Source: Phyto melanocephala
Taxonomy: Eukaryota > Arthropoda > Insecta > Diptera > Rhinophoridae
Assembly: GCA_941918925.1 (NCBI GenBank)
Contig: OW799235.1
Coordinates: 40,446,701-40,510,700 of the forward strand
DNA length: 64,000 nt
Direction: 5' to 3'
A program made the position numbers and the translations under genes. The notes under the pieces were generated by a model. It saw nothing but the letters and a program-made list of their open reading frames with translations. It was not told the origin of the DNA and did no database searches. Below, one piece after another: positions 21,600 through 33,599 of this stretch. How positions within the stretch are numbered: the stretch's first letter is position 1; each line of letters opens with the position of its first letter.

Positions 21600-22480
21600 T
21601 AAGCCACGAAGATAAAATAACAGGAACTGTTTTTGCACAGATTCAATGCTATTAATGTAAACATTGTAATTGGATCTTAAATTATTGAACCATACTCAAG
21701 GATTGGCCTGACAAGGGAAATATACAATTGTATTGTTATATATGGATCTGTAAACACTTTCGCCCAACGTTTTATGAATCCAAGTACAGCAGGTGCTTTA
21801 TTAACTGTTAAAGAGATATGATGAATAAAATTTAGTTTAGCATCTAATAAGATTCCAAGATCGGAGACGGATTCCAGTCTTTTTAACGTATAACCGTAAC
21901 ATCTACGAAAGAAACACATATATTTGCATTTTTCAGGGTTCAGCTCCATTAAGTTAAGTTAAGTCTACATCATAAATTAAAAGCTTCTATTTTGTAAGAG
22001 GGTGTGATCGGCTTAATTATTATAACTTAGAAATTTGAGAATTTAATAGTATTTGGTAGATCATTAATAAATAAGGAAAACAGCAGTGAACCAAGATTAC
22101 TTCCCTGAGGAACACCAGAAACAATGGATATTGGTTTAGAGATAATGTTTTTAAAACGAACATTTTGTTTTCTATTTGTCAAGTACGAATAAATCCACTT
22201 GAAGGAGTTCTGTGTAAATCCTATTAGATCTAGTTTTTTTTATTAGTATTAGTTTATGGTTGACTTTATTAAAGGCGTTGATAAAGTCGGTGTAAATAAC
22301 ATCAGTTTGCTTTTGTTCAATAAAACTACGATTTACAAGCGTAGTAAACTGCAAAAGATTTGTAACAGTCGAACAACCCTTACAAAAACGATGCTGTAAA
22401 GGAGACAATATAGATGCGTCATAATGGTAAAGATGATCGGTTATAATTTTCTCAAAAAGTTTAGGAGAAACGAAAGCCTA
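21600..22480 (-). pseudogene. Jockey-like LINE reverse transcriptase fragment
   Basis: The minus strand keeps reverse transcriptase blocks in order: PKLFEKIITDHLYHY and LSPLQHRFCKGCST (about 22370-22470); YTDFINAFNKVNH (motif A, with a D to N change in the AFD word); GVPQGSNLGSLLFSLFINDL (motif B, about 22060-22120); and after a damaged stretch where YADD is expected, LNPEKCKYM, ESVSDLGILLDAKLNF, VNKAPAVLGFIKRW and LVRPILEYGS (21680-21950). It then continues in another frame as INSIESVQKQFLLFYLRGLQ (about 21610). No endonuclease or 3' tail is visible. Clearly dead. Confidence 0.85.
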
Positions 22481-22647
22481 CAGCACATTTAATTTAATTT
22501 TTATATTATGGTAACAATTTTTGTTATTAATTGATTTATTCTTAAATTTAAATTATATTTTTAATTAATTTAAATATTTTTTTAAATTGATATATTTTTT
22601 TAAACAAATTTAGAGATTTCAGTCAGTTGAAAAAAGTACACGCAAAT

Positions 22648-22760
22648 AAAAACAAGTATGAGTGCTATATTCGGCCGTGCCGAATCTTATATACCCTTCA
22701 CAACGAGTAGTCATAATCATAATCATAATTATTTGAATTCTTTCCCTTCGTTTGATAAAA
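22648..22760 (+). repeat. 5' end of the ATATTCGGCC repeat family
   Basis: AAACAAGTATGAGTGCTATATTCGG, CCGTGCCGAATC, then ATATACCCTTCACAACGAG; after about 110 bp the similarity stops. Confidence 0.75.
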
Positions 22761-23609
22761 ATTCTTTTGCCTAGGTCTTTTCTACTTTCTTTTCGGGTTA
22801 TTTTATTTTAAACAGGTTTAATAATTTATATTATTGATACAATAAATATTTTATTTAAATTAATCCCAAATTTGAATTATAGACGTGATTAATTTAATTA
22901 AAATCATTTTTTTTAAATTTTAGGAATTTTAATAAAATTTGTAATATGATATTTTTCCCTATATATTTTCAATTAAACATTTTAATTTTTATTTTATTAA
23001 TAGTATCGTGTTGAAGTTTGGCGCAAAATCCAATAAAATTTTAATTAATAGTATGAACTTTTTAATTGAAATTTTTAAGGTATTGAATTTCATTAATAGT
23101 AGAAAATGTGAAAAGTGGGCGTTAAAGTAGGGGTGTCAAAGTAATTTTTGATAATTACCTTAACTTAGATATTTTGAAATAGACTTCTGTATTTTTTCAA
23201 AATCTGTATTTCTTTCGTAAAGTTTGTTTTTTCATAACTTGCAAACAACTTTAACTTCTGGTAAAGCTTAAACAGACTAATTCGTTTAAAGTACTCTTTT
23301 ATTCATTTATAATAGTCTTAAAGTTGGCTTTTAAGAAAAATATACTTTATTTTCGTTTATGAATATGGTCCTATATTTTTAAGAAAGAAAAAAAATTTCC
23401 ATGATTTTTCTTACTTTATCTTAACAATATGAATATTATATTCATAGTTTTGCTGTATTCTATGTTAAGGTCCTTTTATTTGATAAAAATATTGAGTTGG
23501 TTTATTTTTAATTATTAGGTTTAATCCATGTTTAAGTTTATTGTATTTTGTCGTGGTGGCCATGACGAATTAAACATTTTTATAGTGTGTTATATTTTTT
23601 TAGTTAATC
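22761..23609. other. Non-coding, low complexity
   Basis: AT-rich sequence with words typical of the gggcg-containing repeats (GTGGGCGTTAAAG near 23115); no gene. Confidence 0.4.
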
Positions 23610-24000
23610 CTCTTAATTTTGTTATTCCGTGTGTAACACATCGAAATATCCATTTTATACCGCAAAAAGACTATATTTTCTGAGTCCTGGTTTCACTTTA
23701 TGACGATCTAGCTATGTCCGTCTGTTTGAAGCACGATAGAGCTCGAACCAAAAATTAAGGGGGCTCAAATTTTGCCAGAATATTTTTTTTACACAAAATT
23801 GTTTGGTATTGAAAATGGGCTAAGTCGAAATATTAGGAAGAGAGTTATCGGTCGTAATGCAAGAGTAGGTCAAAAAAACAATGTCCTTTCACATCGACTA
23901 AAATGCGATTTCTTTATTATTAGATTTACCTCAAAAATGATTTACAACTAGATTACGTTAGAATTAGTCGACCGTAGAACATACACATGTGTTTGTTTGA
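23610..24000 (-). repeat. 3' part of the long repeat subfamily, inverted
   Basis: GTGTAACACATCGAAATATCC, ATCTAGCTATGTCCGTCTG, GCACGATAGAGCTCGAACC and ATTGAAAATGGGC match, inverted, the end of the copy at 24820-25740. Confidence 0.65.
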
Positions 24001-24431
24001 GAGCTTTATGAGGGTTTGGGGTGAGAAATAAAAAAATTCAAGCCTTAAAAACTATTGTCTGAATTGCTCTTCATACTGCCGCTCCTAAGCAATGAGGATA
24101 ATTCCAATATTTAACTCTTTGTGGAAAAAAGATATAGCAATGTATAGTAATAGAAATTCTTTAACGCGACTTTACTTACCATACGAATCAACAAAATTAA
24201 ATTAATAATTCCAAAACAAAATGCTTAATAAGACAATTTGACAAATTGACCTAAAATCTTATAAAGCCTTTTAATATTTTGCTTTATTGCGATTATAATA
24301 AATTATTCCACATAAAAAATTCAAATTATGGAGGAAATACTTAACCCATCACACTTTTATTACTCAACAAAATCACAAAAATAAAAACGTTAATAAAAAT
24401 ACAGTCGAATTCGCCTAAGTTCACTTAACCT
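24001..24431. other. Non-coding, nothing recognised
   Basis: AT-rich spacer. Confidence 0.4.
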
Positions 24432-24490
24432 TATTACTATTGATTAATATAACTTTTACTATTGATTAATATAACTTTTACTATTGTTTA
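24432..24490. repeat. Short tandem repeat, ~23-bp unit
   Basis: TTACTATTGATTAATATAAC with TT between units, repeated two and a half times. Confidence 0.9.
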
Positions 24491-24819
24491 ATTTTAAATT
24501 ACATTTAAGAAAAATTCCGCTTAAACGAAATATTATTTAAGTTAAATAAAGAGACAAATTTAAATTTACTTAATACAAACCTCTATATATAACGTCTTTA
24601 GAAGAGATGTAATTAAGATATCTATACATATGTAATTTCGTGTATCTCTCAAATTTGTAGTTTTACAGATGCACAGAAAAAATAAAATTTCAGGTCGAAT
24701 AAAGAAATTTAATGAATTAAGAATTTTATTTGAATTAGGATCTAACACTAAAATTATAAATTTAAACATATGAAAAAATCAGTTTGTTTTTTAATATAAT
24801 TTTAAATAACATTCAAACA

Positions 24820-25740
24820 TAAGTAAGAGCTCCATATTCGGCTGCGCCGAATCTTTGATATCCAATACCAAATTTGTTATTTTCTTATTAATTGTGATTG
24901 CTATGGAATAATCTCTTTATACTAAAATATGTATCACTTTCTTTGTATAACTTCGATATGATAGTAAAATGTTTTCGTAAATTTAGTCTTTCAATGAAAA
25001 TGGGCGATAAAGTAGGCGTGTCAATGACGTTAAAGTGAGCCTATCACCTTCATTTTCTGGCATAACAATGACATTGACTAGAAATCTATATGTACGAAGT
25101 TTTTAATTTTGTCGGTTTTATGAGATTTTAAATTTTTTTTTAAATTTCATTAACAGCAGATTATGTGAAAAGTTGGCGTTAATGTAATAGTTTGTGCCAA
25201 AAACTCAACTCAGATATTTCTTTCTTTATTTATAGAGAAATTATATGAATTTGAGGTAAAGCATTATATGGGAGGTGGGCGTGTCACATTTATTTTTTGT
25301 TAGAACAAAGCAAAAGCAATGCTTGCAAAATTTAACAATCATACATCTTACTCTGTCTTTTTTATAACGTTTTACATTTTTAATATACCAAAAATAAATT
25401 TTTTAACATTTTAGTCTATAACTCCTTTCCTAACTCATAGATTTAAGCAATTTTCGGGGAAGTTTTTTTTTACTCAGGAAATATACATTCGAAATTTCAT
25501 GGCTCTACGTTAACTCAATTGGACACAATTGCATTTTATTCTACTCTTTCAATACGAGCTAAAACTCCCTTCCTAATATTCCGATCCCCCTAACTTGTTC
25601 GGTTCAAGCTCTGTCGTGCTCTTAACAGACAGACGGAGATAGCTAGATCTTCATAAAATTTAACCCCGACCCAGAAAATGTATAATATATGGGGTCTAAA
25701 ATGGATATTTCGTTGTGTTACAAACGCAATGACAAAATGA
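24820..25740 (+). repeat. Near-complete copy of the long CACCACCAATTT/GTGGGCGTGTC subfamily
   Basis: It starts CATAAGTAAGAGCTCCATATTCGG with the hairpin CGGCTGCGCCG. It passes CTATGGAATAATCTCTTTATAC, two GGGCGTGTCA words and CATGGCTCTACGTTAACTC, and ends with GACAGACGGAGATAGCTAG, TATATGGGGTCTAAAATGG and TTGTGTTACAAACGC. About 0.9 kb, no protein. It abuts the next repeat copy at 25745. Confidence 0.8.
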
Positions 25741-25744
25741 AATA

Positions 25745-26770
25745 AAACAAGTAACAGTGCTATATTCGGCCGTGCCGAATCTTATATACCCTTCACAACG
25801 TGTAGTCATGCAATAACAATTATTTGTATCACCATTCATCCCATATAAAATACGTGCATACGTACATGTTAGAATAAATGTGGCATCGAATCCCAGCTGA
25901 GCCAAAAAAATTTTATTTTATTTTATTTAATATATTATTTATATTTTATTATTTTTTTTTTATATTTTTTTTAAATTTTTTTAAAAAAATTTTTTAGAAA
26001 AATTTTTAAAAAATTTTTTTAAATTTTTTTTTAAATTTTTTTAACAATTTTTTTTTGTAGTTTTTTTTTATTATTTTTTTCTTATTTTTAATATTTTTTT
26101 TTTTTGTATTTTTTTTTGTTTGGTATGTTTTTTACATGTATCTATGTATGTATGTTGTTGTTGTAATTGTGAAAAAAAACGAGGTGGTCGTGGTTTTTTG
26201 CTCATATCTCAGAAAGTTATGGGGCGATTGTGCTGAATTTCAATAGCGATTCATTCCTGGATATTTCCAAGAGATTGATACCATATACATATACTGAGGA
26301 ACATATAGTTGCTTCTAAAAGTTGATTTCAACCAACACACGGACAGACGGGCAGACGGGCAGACGGACAGACGGTCAGGGCTTAATCGACTCCTCTATTC
26401 ATAAGCTTTCAGAAAATATATACTTTATGGGGTCGGAAATGAAAATTGTAGAAATTACAAACGGAATGACAAAGCTATATCGATGCTTTACTTCCTCAAC
26501 CTCGTATCTTAAAAAATAAAATTTTTCAGGAGGGACAAAAAAACGGTTCATCTTTTTATACTTCGGTGTTTGGTTAAAAGTTTAAATGCAATTATTAAGA
26601 AATTGATTGTATTTGTGTATTTTAGTAGTAATAATATACTAATCCTTTTTAGTTAAAGCATAAAACAATCGTTTGATATGAAAAAGTGAAAACCGTATTT
26701 TTTAAGATACGAGGTTGAGGAAGTAAGGCATCGATATATACCCTTGTGCACCACAGGTGAAGGGTATAAC
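25745..26770 (+). repeat. Complete ATATTCGGCC repeat copy interrupted by a MITE
   Basis: The 5' end is ACAAGTAACAGTGCTATATTCGG, then GGCATCGAATCCCAGCTG, a long A/T tract (25910-26110), CATATCTCAGAAAGTTATGG, and the GACGGGCAGACGGGCAGACG minisatellite (26340-26380). It runs to AAAGCTATA at 26479, where another element is inserted, and resumes at 26737 to finish TACCCTTGTGCACC and GGTGAAGGGTATAA. The terminal AAGGGTATA can pair with TATACCCTT as a hairpin. Confidence 0.85.
26480..26734. mobile_element. MITE with ~42-bp inverted repeats, nested in a repeat copy
   Basis: The ends TCGATGCTTTACTTCCTCAA and, inverted, TCGATGCCTTACTTCCTCAA extend to CCTCGTATCTTAAAAAAT. Compared with the uninterrupted copy at 27720-27780 (GCTATATATACCCTTG), the insertion duplicated TA, which fits Tc1/mariner-type movement. 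255 bp, no coding capacity. Confidence 0.85.
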
Positions 26771-27780
26771 AAGAAAGAGTGTTATATTCGGATGTGCCGA
26801 ATCTGATAATACCCTTCACCATCATGTACATAGGTATAATCCCACATCGTAGTTTAACCTATATCTTATGTTATTCGCCATTTTTCTTTATTATTTCCGA
26901 CGTCATCCTTGATTGTGAATTTTTACAAAGTCATCTGTTGCCTACTAGTTAAGCCCTTTCATTTGATGGGGTTAAAAAAATCTGTTCCGTTATTTTGTTT
27001 TAGACGCCATCTTGGATTTCAAATTTTTTAATAATTTTCTGTATTCTATTGGTCAAGCCCTTTTAATTGATACCAATATTGAGGGGGCTCAAGAAGTTAC
27101 ATTTTAAAAGACTAGATTTGACTCATAAATAAATTTATTGTCCGCCATTTTGTAGTGGCGGATAACATGAATTTTAATTTTTTTTTATAGTGTTTATATG
27201 GAACTAGTCAAGTCTTTTCAGATGTTACCAATATTGACTCTCTCGATTTTCTAGAAGCTTAAAAAATTGGATTTTCGTTTGTAAATTTTTGGAATATATA
27301 TTTAAAATTTTTTTTGCCTATAACTTTACCAATTACAAGCCGCTTTATTCAAATTTTTTCATGAATGTCTCTAGAGGCATATTATACATATTTACAAATA
27401 GTAGCAAAAGTACCTATTTATTATTCTATGGCTGAAAAAATTTAATTTTGGTGATAAAAATATGGGAAAAAACAGAGGCAGTCGTGTTTATTTGCTCATA
27501 TCTCAAAAAGTTATTAAGCGATTGTACTGAAATTCAATAGCAATTCATTCCCGGATATTTCCAAAATATTAATACCATACATAGATCTGAAGAACATATA
27601 GTTGCTTCTTAAAGTTGATTTTAACCAACACACGGACAGGCGGAAAGACGTTCAAGGCTTAAACGATTCCTCTATTTATAAGCTTTCAGAAAATATAGGG
27701 TCGGAAAGGAAAATTATAGAAATTACAAACGGAATGACAAAGCTATATATACCCTTGTGCACCATAGTTGAAGGGTATAC
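26771..27780 (+). repeat. Complete repeat-family copy, divergent interior
   Basis: It follows the previous copy head to tail. It starts CAAGAAAGAGTGTTATATTC with hairpin GGATGTGCCG, has an interior unlike other copies (CATTTTGTAGTGGCGGATAAC and surroundings), then CATATCTCAAAAAGTTATT and ACACGGACAGGCGG, and finishes TATACCCTTGTGCACC...GAAGGGTATAC. No gene. Confidence 0.8.
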
Positions 27781-28639
27781 AAATTAACAATTTGTTTATT
27801 CAAAAAAGATTTTATTATTCTAAGTTCTATTTATTGAAAACCTTTTTTTGTAGTTTTCTATTTTCGTTTAACCGAAATCGACTGTAAATACATAAATCGG
27901 ATACACAAAGATTAAATAGATTAGTATTAGTGTTGCCAGGAGTACAGTGAGATAGTCTAAATTAAATTTGAAACAGGTCGGAACAAACATCAAGATAAAG
28001 CCACCCTAATTATCACTAAAAATTGCTATCCTTACTGCATATACTTTATGACATTTTATACTTATTTTATTTTAAGCATTATTAACTTAAAAGAAATCGT
28101 GTTAGCTGCTAAACAATAAGTTAAAGAATGTTAAATTGTTTTTGTATGACTTTTGCGTTAAATACACTTCTAATCTGCAAAAATAAATAAACGATAAAAA
28201 GAAAGTTTAACCAAAAGAAACAATTAAAAAAATGAAAAAAAAACAAAATAATGCCTTAAACAGCCTACACTGGCAACACCTTGCTTCAACCACTTAAATG
28301 TAGAAAATTTAGGGGTTAGTTCAGTGTTTTTGTAATAAAAAAAAATATTTAATCTATGTAGACAAGTTTAAAAGTACTTTGGTATTGTGGTACTCTTCTA
28401 TATTGGTAGACAAGTTCACATTCAAATGTAAGAGTGTGTCAGAATGTGCTTGTGATACAAATATTGTTGTATAGTATATAGAAATAATTTGGATTACTCG
28501 TAATGACTTTTATCTCAGACAGGAATCGAAAGGCAAAAAGTTAATATTTTTGATTTTAAAGGTTTAAATATAAAACCGTATTCAAGTGTATAAAAAAGTA
28601 TGTAAAAATACTTCCCTTCTGTAATTAAAGATTAAAACA
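27781..28639. other. Non-coding, nothing recognised
   Basis: AT-rich sequence with no supported feature. Confidence 0.45.
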
Positions 28640-28850
28640 CCAGTAAGAACAATATATTCGGCAGTTACGAATTTTTGATACCCACCACCAATTTTATGTA
28701 CTTTTAGAGCACAAAATTGATTATTTTGTTATTAACAGTAATCGCTGTGGAATAATTCCTTTATACTAAAATATGTATCACTTTCTCTGTGCAACATCGA
28801 TTTGGTATTAACTGATTTTAATTTAAGTGATACAATGTTGTACTTTTACG
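28640..28850 (+). repeat. 5' part of the CACCACCAATTT subfamily
   Basis: CCAGTAAGAACAATATATTC, then GATACCCACCACCAATTTTATG and TGTGGAATAATTCCTTTATAC, as at 21253 and 24820. Confidence 0.65.
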
Positions 28851-29466
28851 GAAACTGAAAGCAGAATTTGGTGGCCAGAGGTAGTTTAAAAATAATATTA
28901 GCTCTGTGTGTGCATGGTACTTTTTAAATTATATAATTAATGTTCGCATTTCATCCAGATAATCCTTTTCAAATTTTTCTTTCCATATTTTTTGTGTTCC
29001 TTTAGAAATAATATGAATTTAAAATAATAAAACAAATTATAATATAATTTATATATGTGAAGCGAAAAATTGAAAGGGACCTAAGGGTAAAAACAGGTAT
29101 TGTTCAGGAGAGCCATTTTAAAGATTTAAATACGTGTATCACTGAGCGTGTTGGTATTGGTCTTATTTGAAAGCTACACATCTCATGACGTCAGGAACGT
29201 GTTGGTCAACCTTGAAAACGCGCGTAGGTCGTCCCTACCTCTTGTTTTGTGTAGTTGGTTTTTACTGTTTTCTACCTAGCGCGCTGTTTCCATGAGTTTG
29301 ATATCAATTTTGCTCGCGTTTTTTCGAATCTATTGTGAATTATAATAAATACTCATTTATAATTCTTTTAAATCGTGAATATCACTCTGTTAGTACGAAC
29401 ATTTTTTCACATAACCTTATTATGTTATTCGCGAAAATAATTTAAAACTGATAACATTCTTACTGT
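28851..29466. other. Upstream region of the DUF7869-like relic
   Basis: No gene is recognised. It contains GCGC-rich words (GCGCGTAGGTCGTCC, CTAGCGCGCTG) near 29220-29290 that stand out from the AT-rich background and could belong to the same element as the relic that follows. Confidence 0.3.
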
Positions 29467-30240
29467 TTGTTTAAGGATGAAATGGTGGACGAATTCGAAG
29501 AAGTAGATTTACTTTATCGATTCCCTGATGACGAGGATGATGACGATCACTTCTCAGAATTAGCGGATAGTGACTCTGAAGATGATACCTATTATATGGA
29601 CCTTGATAAATCTGATCTTGACTTACGCGAAGAGAAGGTAGTTGCTCGACTGTATGGTTCAAAAATACCTCCGTGTTGTTGCAATCAATGCAATGAAGTG
29701 ATCCCTAAGAAGATGGCTGTGGATTTCCGTACGTCTTTCATGAATTTAGATATCTATTCGACTTCTAAACTCAAGTGAGCCTGTTGTTGAGTGGGGAAAA
29801 TGGGACGAATACTTCTCCACTAAATATAAAACTTTAGTTGGAATATCGAAGTATCATCACTTTGTATTTATTGCTCAGTCACCAGTGCAATGTAAACTGT
29901 TTGCGAATTCAGCCAGCATAAATGAAAACATACATCTGAGTAACAATACCAGTTTCGATGACAAATCAATTATAATTCCGTCACCAGGGTTATTGATGAA
30001 GCGTCAATTGTACCTGTATAAAGAGATCCGGGGTTTATGTTTTGACGATTCAAAAAAGATTTGGTTGCTCCTCTTCCTTTGGTCTCTGGAAATGGAAACG
30101 AAGAGGAGGATTCGGAGGAAGTGGACAATCCTCAAGAAGTGGAGGCAGCAGACGTTAAGAAGAAATCGAAAAAAAAAATAAAGGTCCGGTTCCGTTAAGT
30201 TCTAAGGAACCAAGTCGCAAGAACCGTCGATTAAAATTAT
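29467..30240 (+). pseudogene. Relic of a DUF7869-like protein, C-terminal part
   Basis: Three frames join in order. The first (29482-29775) is very acidic (LYRFPDDEDDDDHFSELADS), then EEKVVARLYGSKIPPCCCNQ with a CCC..C cluster. A frame change near 29770 leads to EPVVEWGKWDEYFS, GISKYHHFVF and GLLMKRQLYLYKEIRG. A second change at an A-run near 30053 leads to DLVAPLPLVSGN, an E/D-rich stretch and a lysine-rich end. The W..WD.YF....YHHF and ERQ.YLY.EIR....DLVAP order is what I recall from the C terminus of the DUF7869 family, repeat-like proteins of invertebrates. The core domain is missing. What these proteins do is unknown to me. A decayed host gene is the alternative. Confidence 0.5.
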
Positions 30241-30900
30241 TTTTATAAATTGTTCATAAGAAAATAAATAAATTTTTTGTAGTTTCGTAACATCAAGTTA
30301 TTTTGTTAATTTTGTAGCAGAAAAAAATGAAAATAAATAAATTTTACCGTTAGGTAAAAAATAAAATAAAATAAAAATAAAAGCAAAAGCAAAACGCGTG
30401 CATCGATTTTTATGATCTTTGTCTTATTTTGCTCATAGGTTATGTGACTTTGCGAAAAAATAACTAGACTTGAAACTTTTTTCCATTTTGGATTTTTTAT
30501 GTATTTTTATAAAAAAAAAATTTTAATATTTAGGCAAAAAATAATTTTTTCCCTTCATACATTCATTTTTAACTTCGAAAGCGTTACTTGTATAGGAAAA
30601 CAATATATGAACAGATTAAGGGAATTGTAATTCTTAATTTTTTAAAATTTATTTCAACTAAATTGGGCTAGTGGTTGTCGAGCTATGTCAAACAACAGGG
30701 CCTAAAACGTGATAAATTCCCCTATACGATAGTACTAACTTCAAATCGATACTAACTTCAAATCGCAGGTAAGAAGACAAAACGAATGATGCAGAAATTC
30801 TTCTTTTTGGGTCTAATTTCACATACAGTTAACAGAATTGAGTTGGAAAATCATGTGTTGTACTGTGTTATGTAGGGAACAAAATATCGGTCAAATGTCA
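30241..30900. other. Non-coding flank of the relic
   Basis: AT-rich; AGTGGTTGTCGAGC near 30670 resembles AGTGGTTCTCGAG in the right arm of the 56782-60657 element, but the wider context does not match well. Confidence 0.3.
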
Positions 30901-30904
30901 AATG

Positions 30905-31015
30905 TGGTTTAAATATTTTTCACAACTCTCCCGATTGTGGATAAGCCTGTATAAGTATTTTTCCATGGTTCAAATTGAGTTAGTCTGAAATTGAGAAATG
31001 TCAAATGAAATGCAG
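30905..31015 (-). mobile_element. Scrap of mariner family B (N-terminal region)
   Basis: TTTAAATATTTTTCACAACT, CTCCCGATTGTGGATAAG and CAAATGAAATGCAGAAAAAA follow the same order as 63600-63765. The inverted frame would be the start of the helix-turn-helix. Short and degenerate. Confidence 0.6.
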
Positions 31016-32448
31016 AAAAAAGAAAAGAACCAAAAGACACATTGTTCAACTTGAATGTTTAGCAAGTAAAATTCTGATGTATTTATTTAATAATAATTAA
31101 AATTTTACAGTTGCATATACATACATATATTCTGTAAATTGAGATATATCAACGTTTACGATTGGAGGATAAAAAACTGCTTTTATTCATTTCATTAAGG
31201 AATACAATTTGTTATAATAAATAATTTCAAGTAATATTGTCATAAAGCACACAGAATATAAGAAAAAGGAATTATCTGAGCATATGTATGTATGTTTATA
31301 TGTATAAAATACATTTGTTTTTTTGTACGTATAAAGGTATTTACTTTATGTTTGTAATAATGTAACTTGACAAAGGATTTTATTAGATTTTGTAACAATT
31401 TTCATTTAATTTTCTAGTACTTGTTATTGTGTTGTTGATTTTTAAGTTTTTTTTTTTTTTTTTTGTTGTGGAGCGTGTGCAAACAGAAGAAACAAAGTAT
31501 GAGCTACCACCAACAACTTCGATAATGTTAACAATAACAGCAATATCAGAAATTACAATGTAAAGAGCTAAATCATCAAATTCTACTTTTTCGTTCGTAT
31601 TTATTTTTGTATTATTTTTGTTAGTCTTGTTAAAATTTTACAAAAAAAAAAAACTTTTTTTCCTTTTTTTTGTTACAAAATATAAACACTAAGAGCTACT
31701 CACTTACTTACCCAGTTACTCACCAGCTCACACCAAAAGCAGATAACAACAACCCCAACAGAAATTGCAATAAAAATAAACTTCAAGCTTTTTAAAAGTA
31801 TTTTGTTTGCCTTTGCTGCTCGTTTAATACTTTATTTTTTTCCTTTTCATTACTTGTTGTTTTTAGGTCCTTTTCAGCTTACGTTTTATACGTGTGCCTT
31901 CGTTTAAACAATGGGAAAAAGGCTAGAAGCTGTCACACACCACTTTCATCGCCTCACAATTTCCCATACCATAATAAAATTTTCTACGTAACTCTGTACA
32001 TCAATACGGTACGAGGAAATAAGTGATTGCTTAAAAAAACAAAAAACTCTTGCAATGAAAATACAATAACAATAAAATTAAATTTAAGAATGTTAGGGAT
32101 TTGCAGATTTAAAGTCTCAAGGACTTTGAACTTGTTTTATTCTGCAAACTCTCTTTCCATAAGTGTGCGTATTATAAATATACTTTGTATACTTATGTGT
32201 GTTTGTATGCTGCCGAATAAGTGTGTATTTTTATATAGTTATACTTTTCCTTAAATAAATATGAATGGATGTAAATTAAAAGTTTTGTGTATAACTATGT
32301 ATGTAGTTATGTAAAGGTATTTACATCCTTCACATACATAGTTTACGACATCCACTTTACTTACAGTTTCGACCAAAAAAAAAATATAATTAAAAACTTT
32401 TGTAGGTATTTTTGTTTTACGCTTCCATAACTCGTTAATATTTATTTT
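31016..32448. other. Non-coding, nothing recognised
   Basis: A poly-T run at 31440, A-runs, and TATG microsatellite-like stretches. CCACTTTCATCGCC near 31940 is locally less AT-rich, but I find no open frame with splice sites. Confidence 0.45.
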
Positions 32449-33020
32449 TATACCCTTCACCTGTGGTGCACAAGGGTATATATAGCTTTGTCATTCCGTT
32501 TGTAATTTCTACAATTTTCACTTTCGACCCCATAAAGTATATATTTTCTGAAAGCTTATGAATGGAGGAGTCGATTAAGCCCTGACCGTCTGCCCGTCTG
32601 TCCGTGTGTTGGTTGAAATCAACTTTTAGAAGCAACTATATGTTCCTCAAATCTGTATATGGTATCAATCTCTTGGAAATATCCAGGAATGAATCGCTAT
32701 TGAAATTCAGCACAATCGCCCTATAACTTTCTGAGATATGAGGAAAAAACCACGACCACCTCGTTTTTTTTCACAATTACAACAACAACATACATACATA
32801 GATACATGTAAAAAACAATAAAATATAAATAATATATTAAATAAAATAAAATTTTTTTGGCTCAGCTGGGATTCGATGCCACATTTATTCTAACGTGTAC
32901 GTATACACGTATTTTATATGGGATGAATGGTGATACAAACAATTGTTATTGCATGACTACACGTTGTGAAGGGTATATAAGATTCGGCACGGCCGAATAT
33001 AGCACTGTTACTTGTTTTGT
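32449..33020 (-). repeat. Complete ATATTCGGCC repeat copy
   Basis: On the minus strand it runs from AAACAAGTAACAGTGCTATATTC, with hairpin GGCCGTGCC, through the GGCATCGAATCCCAGCTGAG phrase and the ACACGGACAGACGGGCAGAC stretch, to CCTTGTGCACCACAGGTGAAGGG. It is close to the copy at 25745 but uninterrupted and with a shorter A/T tract. Confidence 0.85.
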
Positions 33021-33599
33021 TTGTTTTTAGTAACCGAAATTTTAATTATATTGAAGTGAGTGTACATTTTATCTTTTATTAAGTTAACTAGTTATGGCAG
33101 AGTAAGTTGAACTCTTTGCGATAAAATTTTCTTAAATTCTCTTTTACTTTGTTTTCCAATAAGTGAACCCAATGATTCTTATTTACACTGCGACACAGTT
33201 TAAGGAAAATATAATCGTAAGTACTGATTTTTTAGGTATTTATAAATCAAGTGTTATTGCAAATAACAAATATATTTATTCAGTATTTTAGTTTTCCAAA
33301 AAGAAATGAATTAAATTTTAACACGAAAAAAGTTAACACTATCAAGCAAGCGTAGAACCAGGGGAAATGGGATATTAACCTTTATTACTAAGAAATTCAT
33401 TAAGCACATACGAATTTTTGTTTCGATTATATATTCCAATTAATATACTTACACATACTTACTCTTACCCAACCGCTTAGTGTAATGCTATGAAAACAGG
33501 ACATATTTAGATTTAAAAAGAACTCATACAAAATTGAATAATGTGTCTTGAACAAAAAAAGAATTTAAAATAATTTTTTAAGAAATATTTTTCAGCTTA
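33021..33599. other. Non-coding, nothing recognised
   Basis: AT-rich spacer before the hAT relic. Confidence 0.4.

Noticed and set aside
25910..26110. Long A/T tract as an origin or regulatory region
   Set aside because: It is a variable-length part of the repeat family, seen also at 39345-39580.
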